Below, in pieces: positions 7,681-17,800 of a stretch of 51,778 nucleotides of DNA. Origin of the DNA: Victivallaceae bacterium (GTDB lineage Bacteria > Verrucomicrobiota > Lentisphaeria > Victivallales > Victivallaceae); NCBI GenBank assembly GCA_028709805.1, contig JAQUTL010000018.1:1-51778 (forward strand), in the 5' to 3' direction. The notes below the pieces were generated by a model. It was given only the letters and a program-made list of their open reading frames with translations, was not told the origin of the DNA and did not search any database. Every line of letters starts with the position of its first letter. Position 1 is the stretch's first letter. The translations under genes and the position numbers were made by a program.

Positions 7681-8978
7681 CCGCCATTATGAAACGCCGC
7701 GAACTCAAGGATCTGATCGACCGCGCCAGAGCCAGCTGTCAACTGCTGCTCGGCGACGGCCATCTGGCCGCCGTGCTCCGACAGGTCTCCATTGAGCTTG
7801 CGGCGGCGCCGTCGCCGCTCCGCCACTACCAGATTGACGCGGCGGAAAAAGAGGACGCCGTTTCCATGCTGGTGCGCGACCGGTCGCCGCTTTCCGCCGC
7901 AGAAGTTGAACAAATGCTGCTGCGCCGTTTTGCCGAGCATACGCCGGACAGCTTTGAACTCGACCACGCCAAACGGCTTGCCGCCGCTCCCGCCCTGCTG
8001 CGCAAATACCTCGCCATGCTGTCCGCCGAGGCTCAGCCGGCCGGGATGCTGCCGCGCCTGATCGCGCCGCCGGAGGACGGCACCGGCATAATCGACCGCC
8101 TCGCCACACCGGAGGACGCAACGGCGGCCGCCGCGCCGTTCGACCGTTTCGCGGCCGGCAAAGTGTTGCGCGGCGATCTGGAGCCGGTCAGGCTTTCAGC
8201 CGTCCGCGGCGCCGACGAATTCTACGGATTCCATTATGTCCGCTTGATTTTCAAAGAACATTTTTCCACGTTCGCCGCCGGCGGAAACGTTCCGCCGCTG
8301 TTCATCGTCAGCCTGCCAGGACTGGGCAAAACCGCCATGACCGCGGCCGGCACGCTGGCGCACCGTGAGTTGACCCTGATCCTGCCCGGCCCGCACCAGC
8401 TGGAAAACGGACTGCGCCAACTGCTCGACACGCTGGCCGCAAGACGCGACCGCCGCTTCGTGCTGTTCTTCGACGACATCGACCCGCGTCAGGTGGACTG
8501 GTATGAATTCCGCACCAATATCGGCGGCTGTTTCGCTCCGCCGGACAACGTCGCCTGCGTTCTGGCGGCCAATTACGATTTTCCGCCGAACGTGCTCAGC
8601 CGCGGCCGTCTGCTCTCCTTCCCGATCTTCGACGAACTGTCCTGTCAGGACATGGTCAACGACTTCCTGATCCAGCACAAACTCCGCAATCCTGCCGCCA
8701 ATCTCATTTCGGTGATCGCCGCGGACTATGTGGAGGAGTTCGGGCAGAAAAAATTCGCGGAACTTTCCCCCCGCTCGCTGATCCGCTATCTTCAGGTCTA
8801 TATCAACAGCGCCGACAAGCGCAAAAAAATGCTTGAGGCCTCGCATCAGGAAATGATAATGCGCCCCGACGCCCAACTGTTCTATGAACAGAATATCAAA
8901 CTCATGCGTTCGCTTTACGGCGACGGATACATCGAAGAGCTGCTCAAGGAAAAACTCCGTAAACTCGGCGGCCGGTAA
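7677..8978 (+). CDS. AAA+ ATPase resembling DUF815
   Basis: A 433-residue protein with a roughly 170-residue N-terminal helical region and a C-terminal AAA+ module. Walker A is SLPGLGKT at residues 212-219, Walker B VLFFDDID at 262-269, followed by a DNVACVLAANYD sensor-1 strand. The FYGF segment before the P-loop and the DNV segment resemble DUF815 ATPases, whose cellular role is not established. The open frame begins with TTG at 7677, overlapping the PMM stop by 4 nt; an ATG at 7689 (MKRREL) is an equally plausible start. Co-transcription with PMM is likely. Function unknown. Confidence 0.6.
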   Translation: MTAIMKRRELKDLIDRARASCQLLLGDGHLAAVLRQVSIELAAAPSPLRHYQIDAAEKEDAVSMLVRDRSPLSAAEVEQMLLRRFAEHTPDSFELDHAKRLAAAPALLRKYLAMLSAEAQPAGMLPRLIAPPEDGTGIIDRLATPEDATAAAAPFDRFAAGKVLRGDLEPVRLSAVRGADEFYGFHYVRLIFKEHFSTFAAGGNVPPLFIVSLPGLGKTAMTAAGTLAHRELTLILPGPHQLENGLRQLLDTLAARRDRRFVLFFDDIDPRQVDWYEFRTNIGGCFAPPDNVACVLAANYDFPPNVLSRGRLLSFPIFDELSCQDMVNDFLIQHKLRNPAANLISVIAADYVEEFGQKKFAELSPRSLIRYLQVYINSADKRKKMLEASHQEMIMRPDAQLFYEQNIKLMRSLYGDGYIEELLKEKLRKLGGR

Positions 8979-9906
8979 ATGCTGGCATATCTGCTGAAAC
9001 GGCTGCTGCTCGCCGCGGCGACCATGTTCGCCATTTTGCTGGTCAGCTATCTGCTGCTCCGGCTCGCCCCCGGCGATCCCACCAAAACCGGCGTGCTCGG
9101 CCAGGACGCCGGCGGCAGCCTCGCCTCCGACCGCACCCAGCTCGGCGTAAACGAAGCGCTGCGGAAGAAGCTCCATCTTGACAAGCCGATTCATGAGGGG
9201 TTCATCATCTGGCTTCAAGCGGCGCTGCACGGCGATTTCGGCACCTCGGCCACGGTGGAGCCGGGTCGTCCGGTCACGGAAGTAATCATGTCGCGGCTGC
9301 CGGTAACGCTCCGGCTCAATTTGCTGGCAATACTGCTTACCTATCTGCTGGCGATCCCGATCGGAATCGCCGCCGCATGGAAACCGGACTCGCTGTTCGA
9401 CCGCTCGTCGGCGGTGACGATGTTCATGCTTTATTCGCTGCCGGTGATCTGGGTGGGGCTGGTTCCGCACGCTGCTGCACTCCGCGGCCTACTATGTGCT
9501 GCCGGTGACCTGTCTGGCGTATGCCGGATTCGCCGGAATCGCCCGCTACACCAGAGGCAGCATGATTGAAGAACTGAGAAAAGAATATATCCGCACCGCG
9601 CGGGCCAAGGGGGTGTCCGAACCGGACATACTGTTCCGCCACGCCTTCCGCAACAGCGTCATCACGCTGATAACGCTGCTCTCCGGTCTGCTGCCGGGGC
9701 TGGTGGCGGGAAGTATCATCGTCGAACAGATATTCGGAATTCCCGGCATGGGATCGCTGTCGATAACGTCGCTGCTCAGCCGGGACTATCCGTTGCAGAT
9801 GGCGATCTTCGCCTTCGCCGGGATGCTGACGCTGGCCGGAATCCTATGCTCCGACCTGCTTTACATGCTGGCCGATCCGCGCATCTCGCTGACGAAAAAA
9901 CGCTGA
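8979..9906 (+). pseudogene. OppB/DppB-type ABC permease, frame-disrupted
   Basis: An inner-membrane permease of the peptide/nickel ABC importer family, split over two frames. Frame 1 (from ATG 8979) gives a typical N-terminus, an APGDP motif and helices up to LPVIWVGL near 9460, then goes out of frame. The next frame (+1) continues with LLHSAAYYVLPVTCLAYAGF and the family EAA loop (YIRTARAKG) to the stop at 9906. The part linking these in relatives, a periplasmic loop and part of a helix, seems missing, as if a deletion not divisible by three occurred near 9455-9470. No second permease, ATPase or binding protein is adjacent. A true pseudogene or an assembly error are both possible. Confidence 0.75.
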
Positions 9907-9918
9907 ATGCGGTGACGG

Positions 9919-10179
9919 TCAGCCGCGCCGCCCGGCGATCTCGTCGATCGCTTTCGCCAATTGGTCCGGACAACTGGTCGCCTTGCCGCCGCACCGCACG
10001 CCGCGAAAAGTGTCAGCAACCTGACTCAGCGTCATGCCTTTGACAATCCGCCCGATGCCGAGCAGATTGCCGGGACAGCCGCCGACAAAACGAACCTCTT
10101 CAATCCGGTCGCCGTCCACCTTGATGACGATATTGCGGCTGCACGTTCCGTGCGTTTTGTAATTAAATTCCTCCACCAT
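9919..10179 (-). CDS. TSCPD-domain protein (TIGR03905-like)
   Basis: An 86-residue protein containing the TSCPDQLA motif that names the TSCPD domain, with further cysteines in GTCSRN, GGCPGN and VRCGGK that could bind metal. The domain also occurs at the C-terminus of class II ribonucleotide reductases; the free-standing form has no established function. The start at 10179 is chosen because AAGGGAG lies 10 nt upstream and it begins just after the D-aminoacylase-like stop; a longer frame to 10236 would overlap that gene. Third gene of the wecA-like unit. Confidence 0.8.
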   Translation of the reverse strand: MVEEFNYKTHGTCSRNIVIKVDGDRIEEVRFVGGCPGNLLGIGRIVKGMTLSQVADTFRGVRCGGKATSCPDQLAKAIDEIAGRRG

Positions 10180-10181
10180 GT

Positions 10182-11732
10182 TCAGGAAACTCCCTTGCCG
10201 GCGTCGGGTTGATATTTTATTTTTCCGTTCACCCATACCGCCGCCACGCCGGAAGCGAGTTCATGGGGCTGTGAAAAATTCGCATCGGAATAGAAGCGGT
10301 CGGGGTCAAGCAGCACCAAGTCGGCCGCCATGTCCGCCGCAATGCGTCCGCGATTGCTCAAATTGAATATCCGCGCCGGAAGCGATGTGACGCGCGCCAC
10401 CGCCTCCTCGAAACTGAAAGCTTCGTCCGTCAACATACGGATGAAACGCGGCATCGAACCGAATCCGCGCGGATGGCTGACCCCGAACTCAAACGACTGC
10501 GGCCGCGCACTTTCGTCTGTCCCGCATGCGACAAACGGCAGCCGGAGTATGCGCCGGAGATTTTCAACGCTCATGCCGCAGAACGCCGCCATGGCGCCGG
10601 GCGCGTCACGCCGCAACAGTTCGGCAACAATATACGAGGCGCTGTTCATGCAGATGTTGGAAATATCCAGAAATTTCAGCCCGATATAACGCTTGAACGG
10701 CAGATAACCGGTGGAAACCAGACGTATCCGGTGCAGACGCTCCTCGCCCTGGGTCCGCAACGCCTCGACCACCGTCTGAAAATTGTCCTCGTCCTGCAGA
10801 AAATCCATCAGCGACACATCATCCATCTTGTCATACGGCGACGGCAGCGCCACGCTGAGCTGGGTCAACGACTCGACATATGGATAGCGGTCGGCCGAAA
10901 TCGACAATGCGCCGTCGCCTCCCTCGCGCCGGAGCAGCTCCAGCAATTCGTCAATCTTATGGTGATTGGCCGCTCCGGCCGTCTTCAGATGACTCAAATG
11001 CAGATAACGCTGACCGGCTTCGCGGCACAGCCGCACGCTCTCCGCAACCGATTCGATCAGCCGGTTGCCCTCGCTGCGCAGATGAGTGGTATACACCCGC
11101 AGAAACGGAGCCAGCACCCGAAGCAGCGCCACCAACTCGCCGCCGGTGGAGAACACACCCGGCGTATAAAGCAGTCCGGTTGAAAAACCGACCGCGCCGG
11201 ACTGAAGCTCCCGGAGCAGCAACCGCCGCATTCCGTCCAGTTCCGCCGCCGACAGCTCCTCCTTTTCATATCCGGCCACGGCGGCGCGCAGCGTGTTGTG
11301 ACCGCACTGACTGTAAAGATTTATTGCCGGAGAACGCCGCAGCAGTTCGCGCCGGTATCCGGCGTAGTCGGACCAGCTGATCTTTTCATTATAACTCCGC
11401 CACAACGCTTCAAGATGGTCGCGGTTCATATCGGTGACCGGAAACGGCGACAGTCCGCAGTTGCCGGCGATCTCGCTGGTTATACCCTGAGATATTTTAC
11501 CGATCGCGCCGGGAGACGCCAGCAGCGACATGTCGGAATGTCCGTGCGCGTCGATGAATCCCGGCGCAAGCGCCATGCCCTGACCGTTGAATACCGGAGC
11601 CGAAGCCGCGCCGATTCCGCCGCGCCGGTAAGACACCGCGGCGATTGAGCCGTTTGCAATCAGCACCTCGCCGCCGCGCGCCGGATCGCCGGAGCCGTCA
11701 ACAATCAATACGTTGGTTATCAGCTGTTTCAA
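10182..11732 (-). CDS. D-aminoacylase / N-acyl-D-amino-acid deacylase-like amidohydrolase
   Basis: A roughly 516-residue metal-dependent amidohydrolase of the D-aminoacylase family, which removes acyl groups from N-acyl-D-amino acids. Visible features: GFIDAHGHSD (first metal ligands) near the N-terminus, GNCG with the bridging Cys position, HLRSEG, HLSHLK, ACGTDESARP (catalytic Asp region) and HPRGFGSMPR. No signal peptide, so cytoplasmic. The start is uncertain: the open frame begins with TTG at 11768 inside the upstream gene, but a TTG at 11732, one base after that gene's stop, fits family length better. With a wecA-like neighbour a role in D-amino-acid or cell-wall recycling is possible but not shown. 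Confidence 0.85.
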   Translation of the reverse strand: MKQLITNVLIVDGSGDPARGGEVLIANGSIAAVSYRRGGIGAASAPVFNGQGMALAPGFIDAHGHSDMSLLASPGAIGKISQGITSEIAGNCGLSPFPVTDMNRDHLEALWRSYNEKISWSDYAGYRRELLRRSPAINLYSQCGHNTLRAAVAGYEKEELSAAELDGMRRLLLRELQSGAVGFSTGLLYTPGVFSTGGELVALLRVLAPFLRVYTTHLRSEGNRLIESVAESVRLCREAGQRYLHLSHLKTAGAANHHKIDELLELLRREGGDGALSISADRYPYVESLTQLSVALPSPYDKMDDVSLMDFLQDEDNFQTVVEALRTQGEERLHRIRLVSTGYLPFKRYIGLKFLDISNICMNSASYIVAELLRRDAPGAMAAFCGMSVENLRRILRLPFVACGTDESARPQSFEFGVSHPRGFGSMPRFIRMLTDEAFSFEEAVARVTSLPARIFNLSNRGRIAADMAADLVLLDPDRFYSDANFSQPHELASGVAAVWVNGKIKYQPDAGKGVS

Positions 11733-11733
11733 C

Positions 11734-12795
11734 TTATTTCCGCGCCCCGAATTGAATATAGAGGACAAAGCCGCTCAAGACCGCCGCCTGCGCCATTATC
11801 GCCGCCGTGGTCCACAGATTGCCCCAAAGCAGCGCCAGCGCTCCGCATCCGAAGACCAGCGACAGCAAATGCACACAGTTGACCGCACGCGCCCGGCTCA
11901 TCCCCAACGCGACAAAACGATGCGAAATATGGTTGTTGTCTCCGATCCAGAACGGCCGGCCGTGCGCGGTGCGGATAACGCACACCGTCGCCGCGTCGAT
12001 AATTATCACGCCGAGAATCAGCAGCGGCGCCGCCACCTGAAACATTCCGCCGGCGCCGTCACGGTGAAAGTATGTGACGAACACACTGGCCAGCGCCGTC
12101 AGAAATCCGAGAAAATGCGATCCGCAGTCCCCCAGGTAAATCGACGCCGGATTGCGGTTGAAACGCCAGAATCCGCCGGCAATCCCGGCGCAGGCCGCGG
12201 TGAATCCGCCGACCAGCAGCTGGCCGTTGAACGCCGACACCAAAGTGAAAAACACCATCGCAATCGCCACTGCGCCCGACGCCAGACCGTCCATGTTGTC
12301 AAAAAAATTCACCGCGTTCATAATAAACATGAACCATAATATTGACACCGCCGTCACCAGCCACGGCTGCGGCAGGAACAGACTCGCCCGCGCGCCGCCA
12401 AGTTCAACCGCAATCAGCGCAACCGCAAATTGACCGGCAAACTTCGGCAGCGCCTTCATCGCACGGATGTCGTCGTAAAGACCGAGAACTCCGGCGCCGA
12501 GCGCCGCCGCCGCCAGCCACGCCACGCGCGGTTCGATAAAACTTAAGTTGATCCGGACGGACAGCCGCGGCGCCAGCGCCAGCAGCGCCGCGCCGCCGGC
12601 CAACGCCGCCGCCCCCCCGATCATTGCGGCAATGCCGCCACCCAGCGCCACCGGGTGCGACTGCTGCTTATGCGCCTCGCTTTTAGGTACATCCATAAAG
12701 CCGGTCTTCAATGCGCCCCACCGCACCAGCGGTGTAATCAGCTGCATTGCCGCAAACGCGCCGAAAAAAGCAAGTCCGTAAAAACTCAGATTCAT
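11734..12795 (-). CDS. Polyprenyl-phosphate HexNAc-1-phosphate transferase (WecA/TagO family)
   Basis: A 353-residue multi-pass membrane protein of the MraY/WecA family (GT4), which moves a sugar 1-phosphate from a UDP-sugar to undecaprenyl phosphate at the start of O-antigen or other surface glycan synthesis. Key motifs: GLYDDI, NAVNFFDNMDGLASG (catalytic Asp pair region), YLGDCGSHFLGF and the cytoplasmic DNNHISHRF His motif. The HisH pattern favours WecA/TagO over MraY. The open frame reaches a TTG at 12801, but the ATG at 12795 is the preferred start. Sugar specificity cannot be decided. Confidence 0.88.
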   Translation of the reverse strand: MNLSFYGLAFFGAFAAMQLITPLVRWGALKTGFMDVPKSEAHKQQSHPVALGGGIAAMIGGAAALAGGAALLALAPRLSVRINLSFIEPRVAWLAAAALGAGVLGLYDDIRAMKALPKFAGQFAVALIAVELGGARASLFLPQPWLVTAVSILWFMFIMNAVNFFDNMDGLASGAVAIAMVFFTLVSAFNGQLLVGGFTAACAGIAGGFWRFNRNPASIYLGDCGSHFLGFLTALASVFVTYFHRDGAGGMFQVAAPLLILGVIIIDAATVCVIRTAHGRPFWIGDNNHISHRFVALGMSRARAVNCVHLLSLVFGCGALALLWGNLWTTAAIMAQAAVLSGFVLYIQFGARK

Positions 12796-12824
12796 TTGCA
12801 AACGTCCATGTTCAAGGTTATCTT
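12796..12824 (+). promoter_or_regulatory. Candidate promoter of the radical SAM gene (TTGCAA-N17-TATCTT)
   Basis: TTGCAA (12796-12801), 17-nt spacer, TATCTT (12819-12824). It would start about 40 nt before the ATG at 12870. The -35 box touches the divergent wecA-like start codon. Confidence 0.4.
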
Positions 12825-12827
12825 ATT

Positions 12828-12854
12828 AATATAGCAGAATTCTGGATAAATCAA
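12828..12854 (-). promoter_or_regulatory. Candidate promoter of the wecA-like unit (TTGATT-N15-TATATT)
   Basis: On the minus strand TTGATT (12854-12849) and TATATT (12833-12828), 15 nt apart; a CTTGAT box gives 16 nt. The -10 box matches the TATATT form common in this window. It interlocks with the plus-strand promoter of the radical SAM gene. Confidence 0.45.
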
Positions 12855-12869
12855 GGATGGTCAGCACCA

Positions 12870-13820
12870 ATGAATCATAAATATGTTTTCGGACCGATCG
12901 GGTCGCGGCGGCTCGGCGTTTCGCTCGGCGTCGATCTGGTCCCCGCCAAGACCTGCACGCAGGACTGTCCGTACTGCGAGGCGGGATGGACCACAAACCT
13001 GACGCTGGAACGCCGGGAGTACGTCCCCTTCAACGCCGTCGCCGCCGAACTGAGTGACGTGCTGGATAAAAATCCGCAGCTTGACTGCGTGACTTTTTCC
13101 GGCGCCGGCGAGCCGACCTTGAACAGCCGGATCGGAGAGGTGGCGCGATTCGTGAAAACCAGCTACCCGCAATACCGTCTGGTGCTGCTGACCAACGGAA
13201 CGCTGCTCGGCGATGACAAAGTGATCCGCGAGGTCGAGCCGGTCGATCTGATCATTCCCGATCTCGACGCTTCAAACGCCGGAGAGTTTGCACAGATCAA
13301 CCGCCCCGCGCCCGGACTGACTTTCGACATGTTCGTCGCCGGACTGCGGAAGTTCTGCGCCGCTCACGCCAAACCGATCTGGCTGGAAATGTTCATCGCG
13401 CCAGGAATCAACGATTCCGACGCGTCCATCGCCCGCTTCTCCGCGTTGCTCAAAACGCTGAAAGTGGATAAAATTCAGCTCAACACGCTCGACCGCCCCG
13501 GCTGCGACCCGGCCCTCCGCCCCGCGCCGCCGGCCACTCTGCGCAAATTCATAACCGCCTTCGAACCGTTTGTACCGGTGGAGACGGTCGGAGCTTTCCG
13601 CTACAAAAGTCCGGCGCTGCGCGGCGCCATGCCGCCGGACGAACTCTCCGCCATGGTGATAAATCTGGCCAAACGCCGACAGGTCACCCGGCAGGACATT
13701 ATGCTGGCGTTGAACTGCAATCCGGAATTTCTCGACCGGGTGTTGAATGACCTGCTCGCCCGCGGACTGATCGAATGCGAAAAGGGCGACCGCGGCGAAT
13801 TCTTCGGCTACTTCGACTGA
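12870..13820 (+). CDS. Radical SAM protein (COG0731 type)
   Basis: A 316-residue radical SAM protein with the 4Fe-4S motif CTQDCPYC (C29, C33, C36), a GAGEPTLN segment and LTNGTLL, typical of COG0731 proteins, distant relatives of the wyosine-synthesis TYW1 domain. About 70 C-terminal residues look like a winged-helix domain (AKRRQVTRQDIMLAL region). The ATG at 12870 is chosen over the longer open frame because the SAM domain begins there (KYVFGPIGSRRLG) and AAGGA precedes it. Reaction unknown. Converges with GH130, the two coding ends overlapping by 13 bp. Confidence 0.82.
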   Translation: MNHKYVFGPIGSRRLGVSLGVDLVPAKTCTQDCPYCEAGWTTNLTLERREYVPFNAVAAELSDVLDKNPQLDCVTFSGAGEPTLNSRIGEVARFVKTSYPQYRLVLLTNGTLLGDDKVIREVEPVDLIIPDLDASNAGEFAQINRPAPGLTFDMFVAGLRKFCAAHAKPIWLEMFIAPGINDSDASIARFSALLKTLKVDKIQLNTLDRPGCDPALRPAPPATLRKFITAFEPFVPVETVGAFRYKSPALRGAMPPDELSAMVINLAKRRQVTRQDIMLALNCNPEFLDRVLNDLLARGLIECEKGDRGEFFGYFD

Positions 13821-14797
13821 ACCGGACGGCACATCTCCAGCAATTCCCCGACCGAGGAATACGCCAGACACTCCGCCGTGTCGGCCGCGCCATAGTATAT
13901 TTTTACCGAGCCGTCATCTTCCGCAATCATTCCGCCGGGGAAGATCACACTGCCGCGGAAACCGTTCAGCTCGTACTTCCGCTCGGCCCGCAGCAGCGGG
14001 ACTTCGGACAGACCGATCACCTTGGACGGATCATCAAGATCAAGCAGCATCAGTCCGGCGACATATTCCTTATGCCATGGATTTTTTTCCCAGCCTTCAA
14101 GCCGCCGCACCGGATCGATGTTCACGGCGTGAAACGTGGTCAGCCATCCCTTCCCCGTCCGAATCGGCGGAGCCGCCGGTCCGATCTTGGAGTTGGCGAA
14201 CGGCACATTCTCCACCCCAAGCACCAGTTTGGAATCGCCCCAGCAGCGACAGTCCGGCGACGACGACGACCAAATGTCAAACCGCTCGCCGCCGCCGCGT
14301 CCATACACCGGAAACGGCCGCTCCAAACGGAAAAAACAACCGCCGATCCGCTCCGGGAACAACACCATGTTGCGGTTGTCCGGCACCGTAAGCGACAGAA
14401 TTTCAAATCCATCGAAGTCCGCCGTGCGCGCAATGCCGCCGCGCACTCCGTGCCGGGTGTCAACCGCAAAACAGATGTAGCATTCACCGTCAATCACCGT
14501 AAGCCGGGGATCGTAAAACCGGACAAAATCCGGATCGGAGGCCACAATGCGTTCCGGCATCCGCCACGGGGTGGGAGAAACCTCCCATTTGACCCCGTCA
14601 TCACTGAACGCCAGACCGAGATTCGTATAGGTTTTGTCCCAGCCGGACGGCGAAAAGCCAACGTCGTTGCGGAACACCATCACATATTTCCCGTTGTATT
14701 TGCAGACGCCGGCATTGAACACCAGCGACGACTCATACGGCAAATCACCAGCGGAAAGCACCGGATTGCCCTCATAGCGCCTAATTGCTTCAGTCAT
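13808..14797 (-). CDS. GH130-family glycoside phosphorylase/hydrolase
   Basis: A 329-residue five-bladed beta-propeller enzyme of family GH130, whose members phosphorolyse beta-mannosidic linkages to give mannose 1-phosphate. Seen: GNPVLS at the N-terminus, the YDPRLT motif (catalytic Asp at residue 96), and the closing IYYGAADT segment. No signal peptide, so it acts on imported oligosaccharides. It lies 14 nt downstream of ileS and is probably in the same transcript. Mannose 1-phosphate could be used by the PMM/PGM of this window; exact substrate (mannosyl-glucose, mannosyl-GlcNAc or mannobiose) is unresolved. Confidence 0.87.
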   Translation of the reverse strand: MTEAIRRYEGNPVLSAGDLPYESSLVFNAGVCKYNGKYVMVFRNDVGFSPSGWDKTYTNLGLAFSDDGVKWEVSPTPWRMPERIVASDPDFVRFYDPRLTVIDGECYICFAVDTRHGVRGGIARTADFDGFEILSLTVPDNRNMVLFPERIGGCFFRLERPFPVYGRGGGERFDIWSSSSPDCRCWGDSKLVLGVENVPFANSKIGPAAPPIRTGKGWLTTFHAVNIDPVRRLEGWEKNPWHKEYVAGLMLLDLDDPSKVIGLSEVPLLRAERKYELNGFRGSVIFPGGMIAEDDGSVKIYYGAADTAECLAYSSVGELLEMCRPVQSK

Positions 14798-14811
14798 CCT
14801 GCTCAGACTCC

Positions 14812-17800
14812 TTATGCTTTTTCAATCTTGAAACGGCACTCGAACCCGTTGACATCCAGCGGTTCGCCGTCCAGCTTCGCCGCGGAAATCTCCACCGCAA
14901 GCACCTCGTTTTTCAGGTATTCGCCAAACTCTCCGAACACCGCGGCGCAACTGTCCGGAACCTGATAATACAGCCGGATGCGATCCGACACTTCAAACTC
15001 CATCTCCTTGCGCAGATTCTGTATCCGGCTGACAATCTCGCGGGCCAGCCCCTCGCGCTCCAGCTCCGGGGTGATCGTTGTTTCCAGCGCCACGGTGACA
15101 CCGGAGTCGGTAGCCACGGCAACGCCGGGTTTTTCGGTACGCTGCACCGCCAGATCGTCAGCAGTGATTTCGACCCGCCGGCCGCCGATCTCCAGTCCGT
15201 ACGGTTTCCCGGCAAGAATCGCGGCGATCTCGGAACTCGAAAGCCCGGACAGAATCGCGGCGGCCTGCTTCATGTCTTTGCCGAGTTTCGGCCCGAGACT
15301 CTTGAAATTGGCCTTGCAGGAGAACTCGACCAGTGCGGTTTCGTCGTCGCCGATCTCCACTTGCTTAACATTCAACTCCTCGGACACAATGTCGGAACAC
15401 TCCGCCAGCCGGGCGCGGTCTTCGGCGCTGCCGGCGACAATGATCGCCCTGGCCAGCGGCTGACGCACCTTAAGATTGCTCTGCGTGCGCAGAAAACGCC
15501 CCAGCGAGACCGAACGCATGGCCAGCTCCATCTGCAACTCAAGATCGGCGCAGCGATATTGGTCTTCCGCCGCCGGGTAGTTGCACAAATGCACCGACTC
15601 CGGCATGTCGGCCGTGCGCAGATTGCGGTAGATTTCGTCGGTCACAAACGGAATGAACGGCGCGGCAACTTTGCAGAAACTGAGCAGCACATGATGCAGC
15701 GTCCGGTAGGCCTCCAGCTTGTCGGAGTCGTTGCTGCTCTTCCAGAAGCGGCGGCGGCTCCGGCGGATATACCAGTTGGTGAGGTCGTCAATGAACTTGC
15801 TGAACCGGTTAGCGGCCTTCTGAAGATTGTAATTGTCCAGCGACTCGGTGATTTCGCCGGTCATCTGCGCCAGCGAACTCAGTATCCAGCGGTCCAGCGG
15901 ATTGGCCGGATTCTCCGGCGCGGCGGCTCCGGCCTCCGGCTCAAACTCATCAAGCCGGGCATAGGTCACAAAGAAACTGTAAGCATTCCACAGCGGTATC
16001 ATCACGCCGCGGATAACCTCACGAACGCCGGCTTCGGAAAACTTAAGGTCCTCGGCGCGCACAACCTGACTGCCCAGCATGAACAGCCGCAGCGCGTCGG
16101 CTCCGCAGTTGTTCACCACCTCCATCGGATCGGGATAGTTGCGCAGCCGCTTGGACATCTTCTGCCCGTTCTCGGCCAGCACCAGACCGTTGACCACCAC
16201 ATGCTTGAACGGCGGCTCGTCGAACAGCGCCGCGGCCAGCACCACCAGAGTGTAAAACCAGCCGCGGGTCTGATCCAGTCCTTCGGCAATGAAATCAGCC
16301 GGAAACACCGACTCGAAATGAGCCTTGTTCTCAAACGGATAATGATTCTGCGCATAGGGCATCGAACCGGACTCAAACCAGCAGTCAAGCACCTCGGAAA
16401 TGCGCTTCAGCGGCGACTTGCCGGTCGGCGACGGAATCTCCAGCTCGTCCACAAAATGCTTGTGCAGATCGGTGACCTTTTTTCCGGTCAGCTTCTCCAG
16501 CTCGGCGATCGAGCCGATGCAAACCACTTCGCCCTCTTCGTTCCGCCAGATCGGCAGCGGAGTACCCCAGTAGCGATTGCGCGAAATCGCCCAGTCGCGG
16601 GCGTTGGCAAGCCACTTGCCGAACCGCCCCTCCTTGAGGTGCGCCGGCATCCATTCGATCTTTTCGTTGGCGGCGATCATCCGGTCCTTTATCGCCTCGA
16701 CCTTGACAAACCAGGTGGACACCGCGCGGTAGATCAGCGCATGATCGTCACGCCAGCAGTGCGGATAGCTGTGTTTGATGGTGGAGCGGAACACCAGCTT
16801 GCCCTCGGCCTTGAGCCGGGCGATCACCTCATTGTCCACATCCTTGACAAATCGCCCCTGATAGTCCGGCACCTCGGAGGTAAAGCAGCAAAGCTCGTCG
16901 ATCGGGCAAACTTCCGGCAGTCCGTATTTCTTGCAGACCGCGTTGTCGTCCTCGCCGAATCCCGGAGCGATATGCACAATGCCGGAACCGTCCTCGGTGC
17001 TGACAAAGTCGGCCAAAAGCACCTGAAACGCCTTCTGCGCGGCAAGGTCGGCAAAATAGTCAAACAGCGGTTCGTAGCGAACCCCCTCCAGCGCCGCGCC
17101 CTTGAACTCGGCCGCGATCTCCGGAGTCTCCTTGTAATACGCCCCCATCCGCGACTTGGCCATGATGTAGAACACCCCGTTGTCACGGATCTTCACGTAG
17201 TCGATGTCCGCCCCCACCGCCAGCGCCAGATTGGACGGCAACGTCCACGGCGTAGTCGTCCACGCCACCAGATAGGTGTCGGCCTGGTCTTTTACCTTGA
17301 AGCGGATGGTGATCGCGGGGTCCACCACATCCTTGTAGCCCTGATTGGCCTCGAAGTTGGACAGCGGCGTGGAGCAGCGCGGGCAGTACGGCAGAATCCG
17401 GTAGCCCTCGTAGATCAATCCCTTGTCCCACAGCTGGCGGAACACCCACCAGATCGACTCCATGAACGAACAATCCATTGTCCGGTAGCCGCCGCGGAAA
17501 TCGACAAAACGCCCCATCCGCCCGACAATCTTCTCCCACTCCGCCGTATAACGCAGCACAATCGACCGGCACGACTCGTTGAAATTGGCGATTCCGAACT
17601 TTTCAATGTCTTTTTTATTCTTGAGATTGAGTTTTTTCTCCATCTCGTTTTCCACCGGCAGCCCGTGACAGTCCCAGCCGAACGTGCGCGGCACATACTT
17701 TCCGCGCATGGTCTGATACCGCGGCACCACGTCTTTGATCGTGCCGGCCAGCAGATGCCCGTAATGCGGCAACCCGGTGGCAAACGGCGGCCCGTCGTAA

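Noticed and set aside
12747..12869. An N-terminal extension of the radical SAM protein
   Set aside because: The added residues overlap the divergent promoter region and precede the natural domain start; the ATG at 12870 has a ribosome site.
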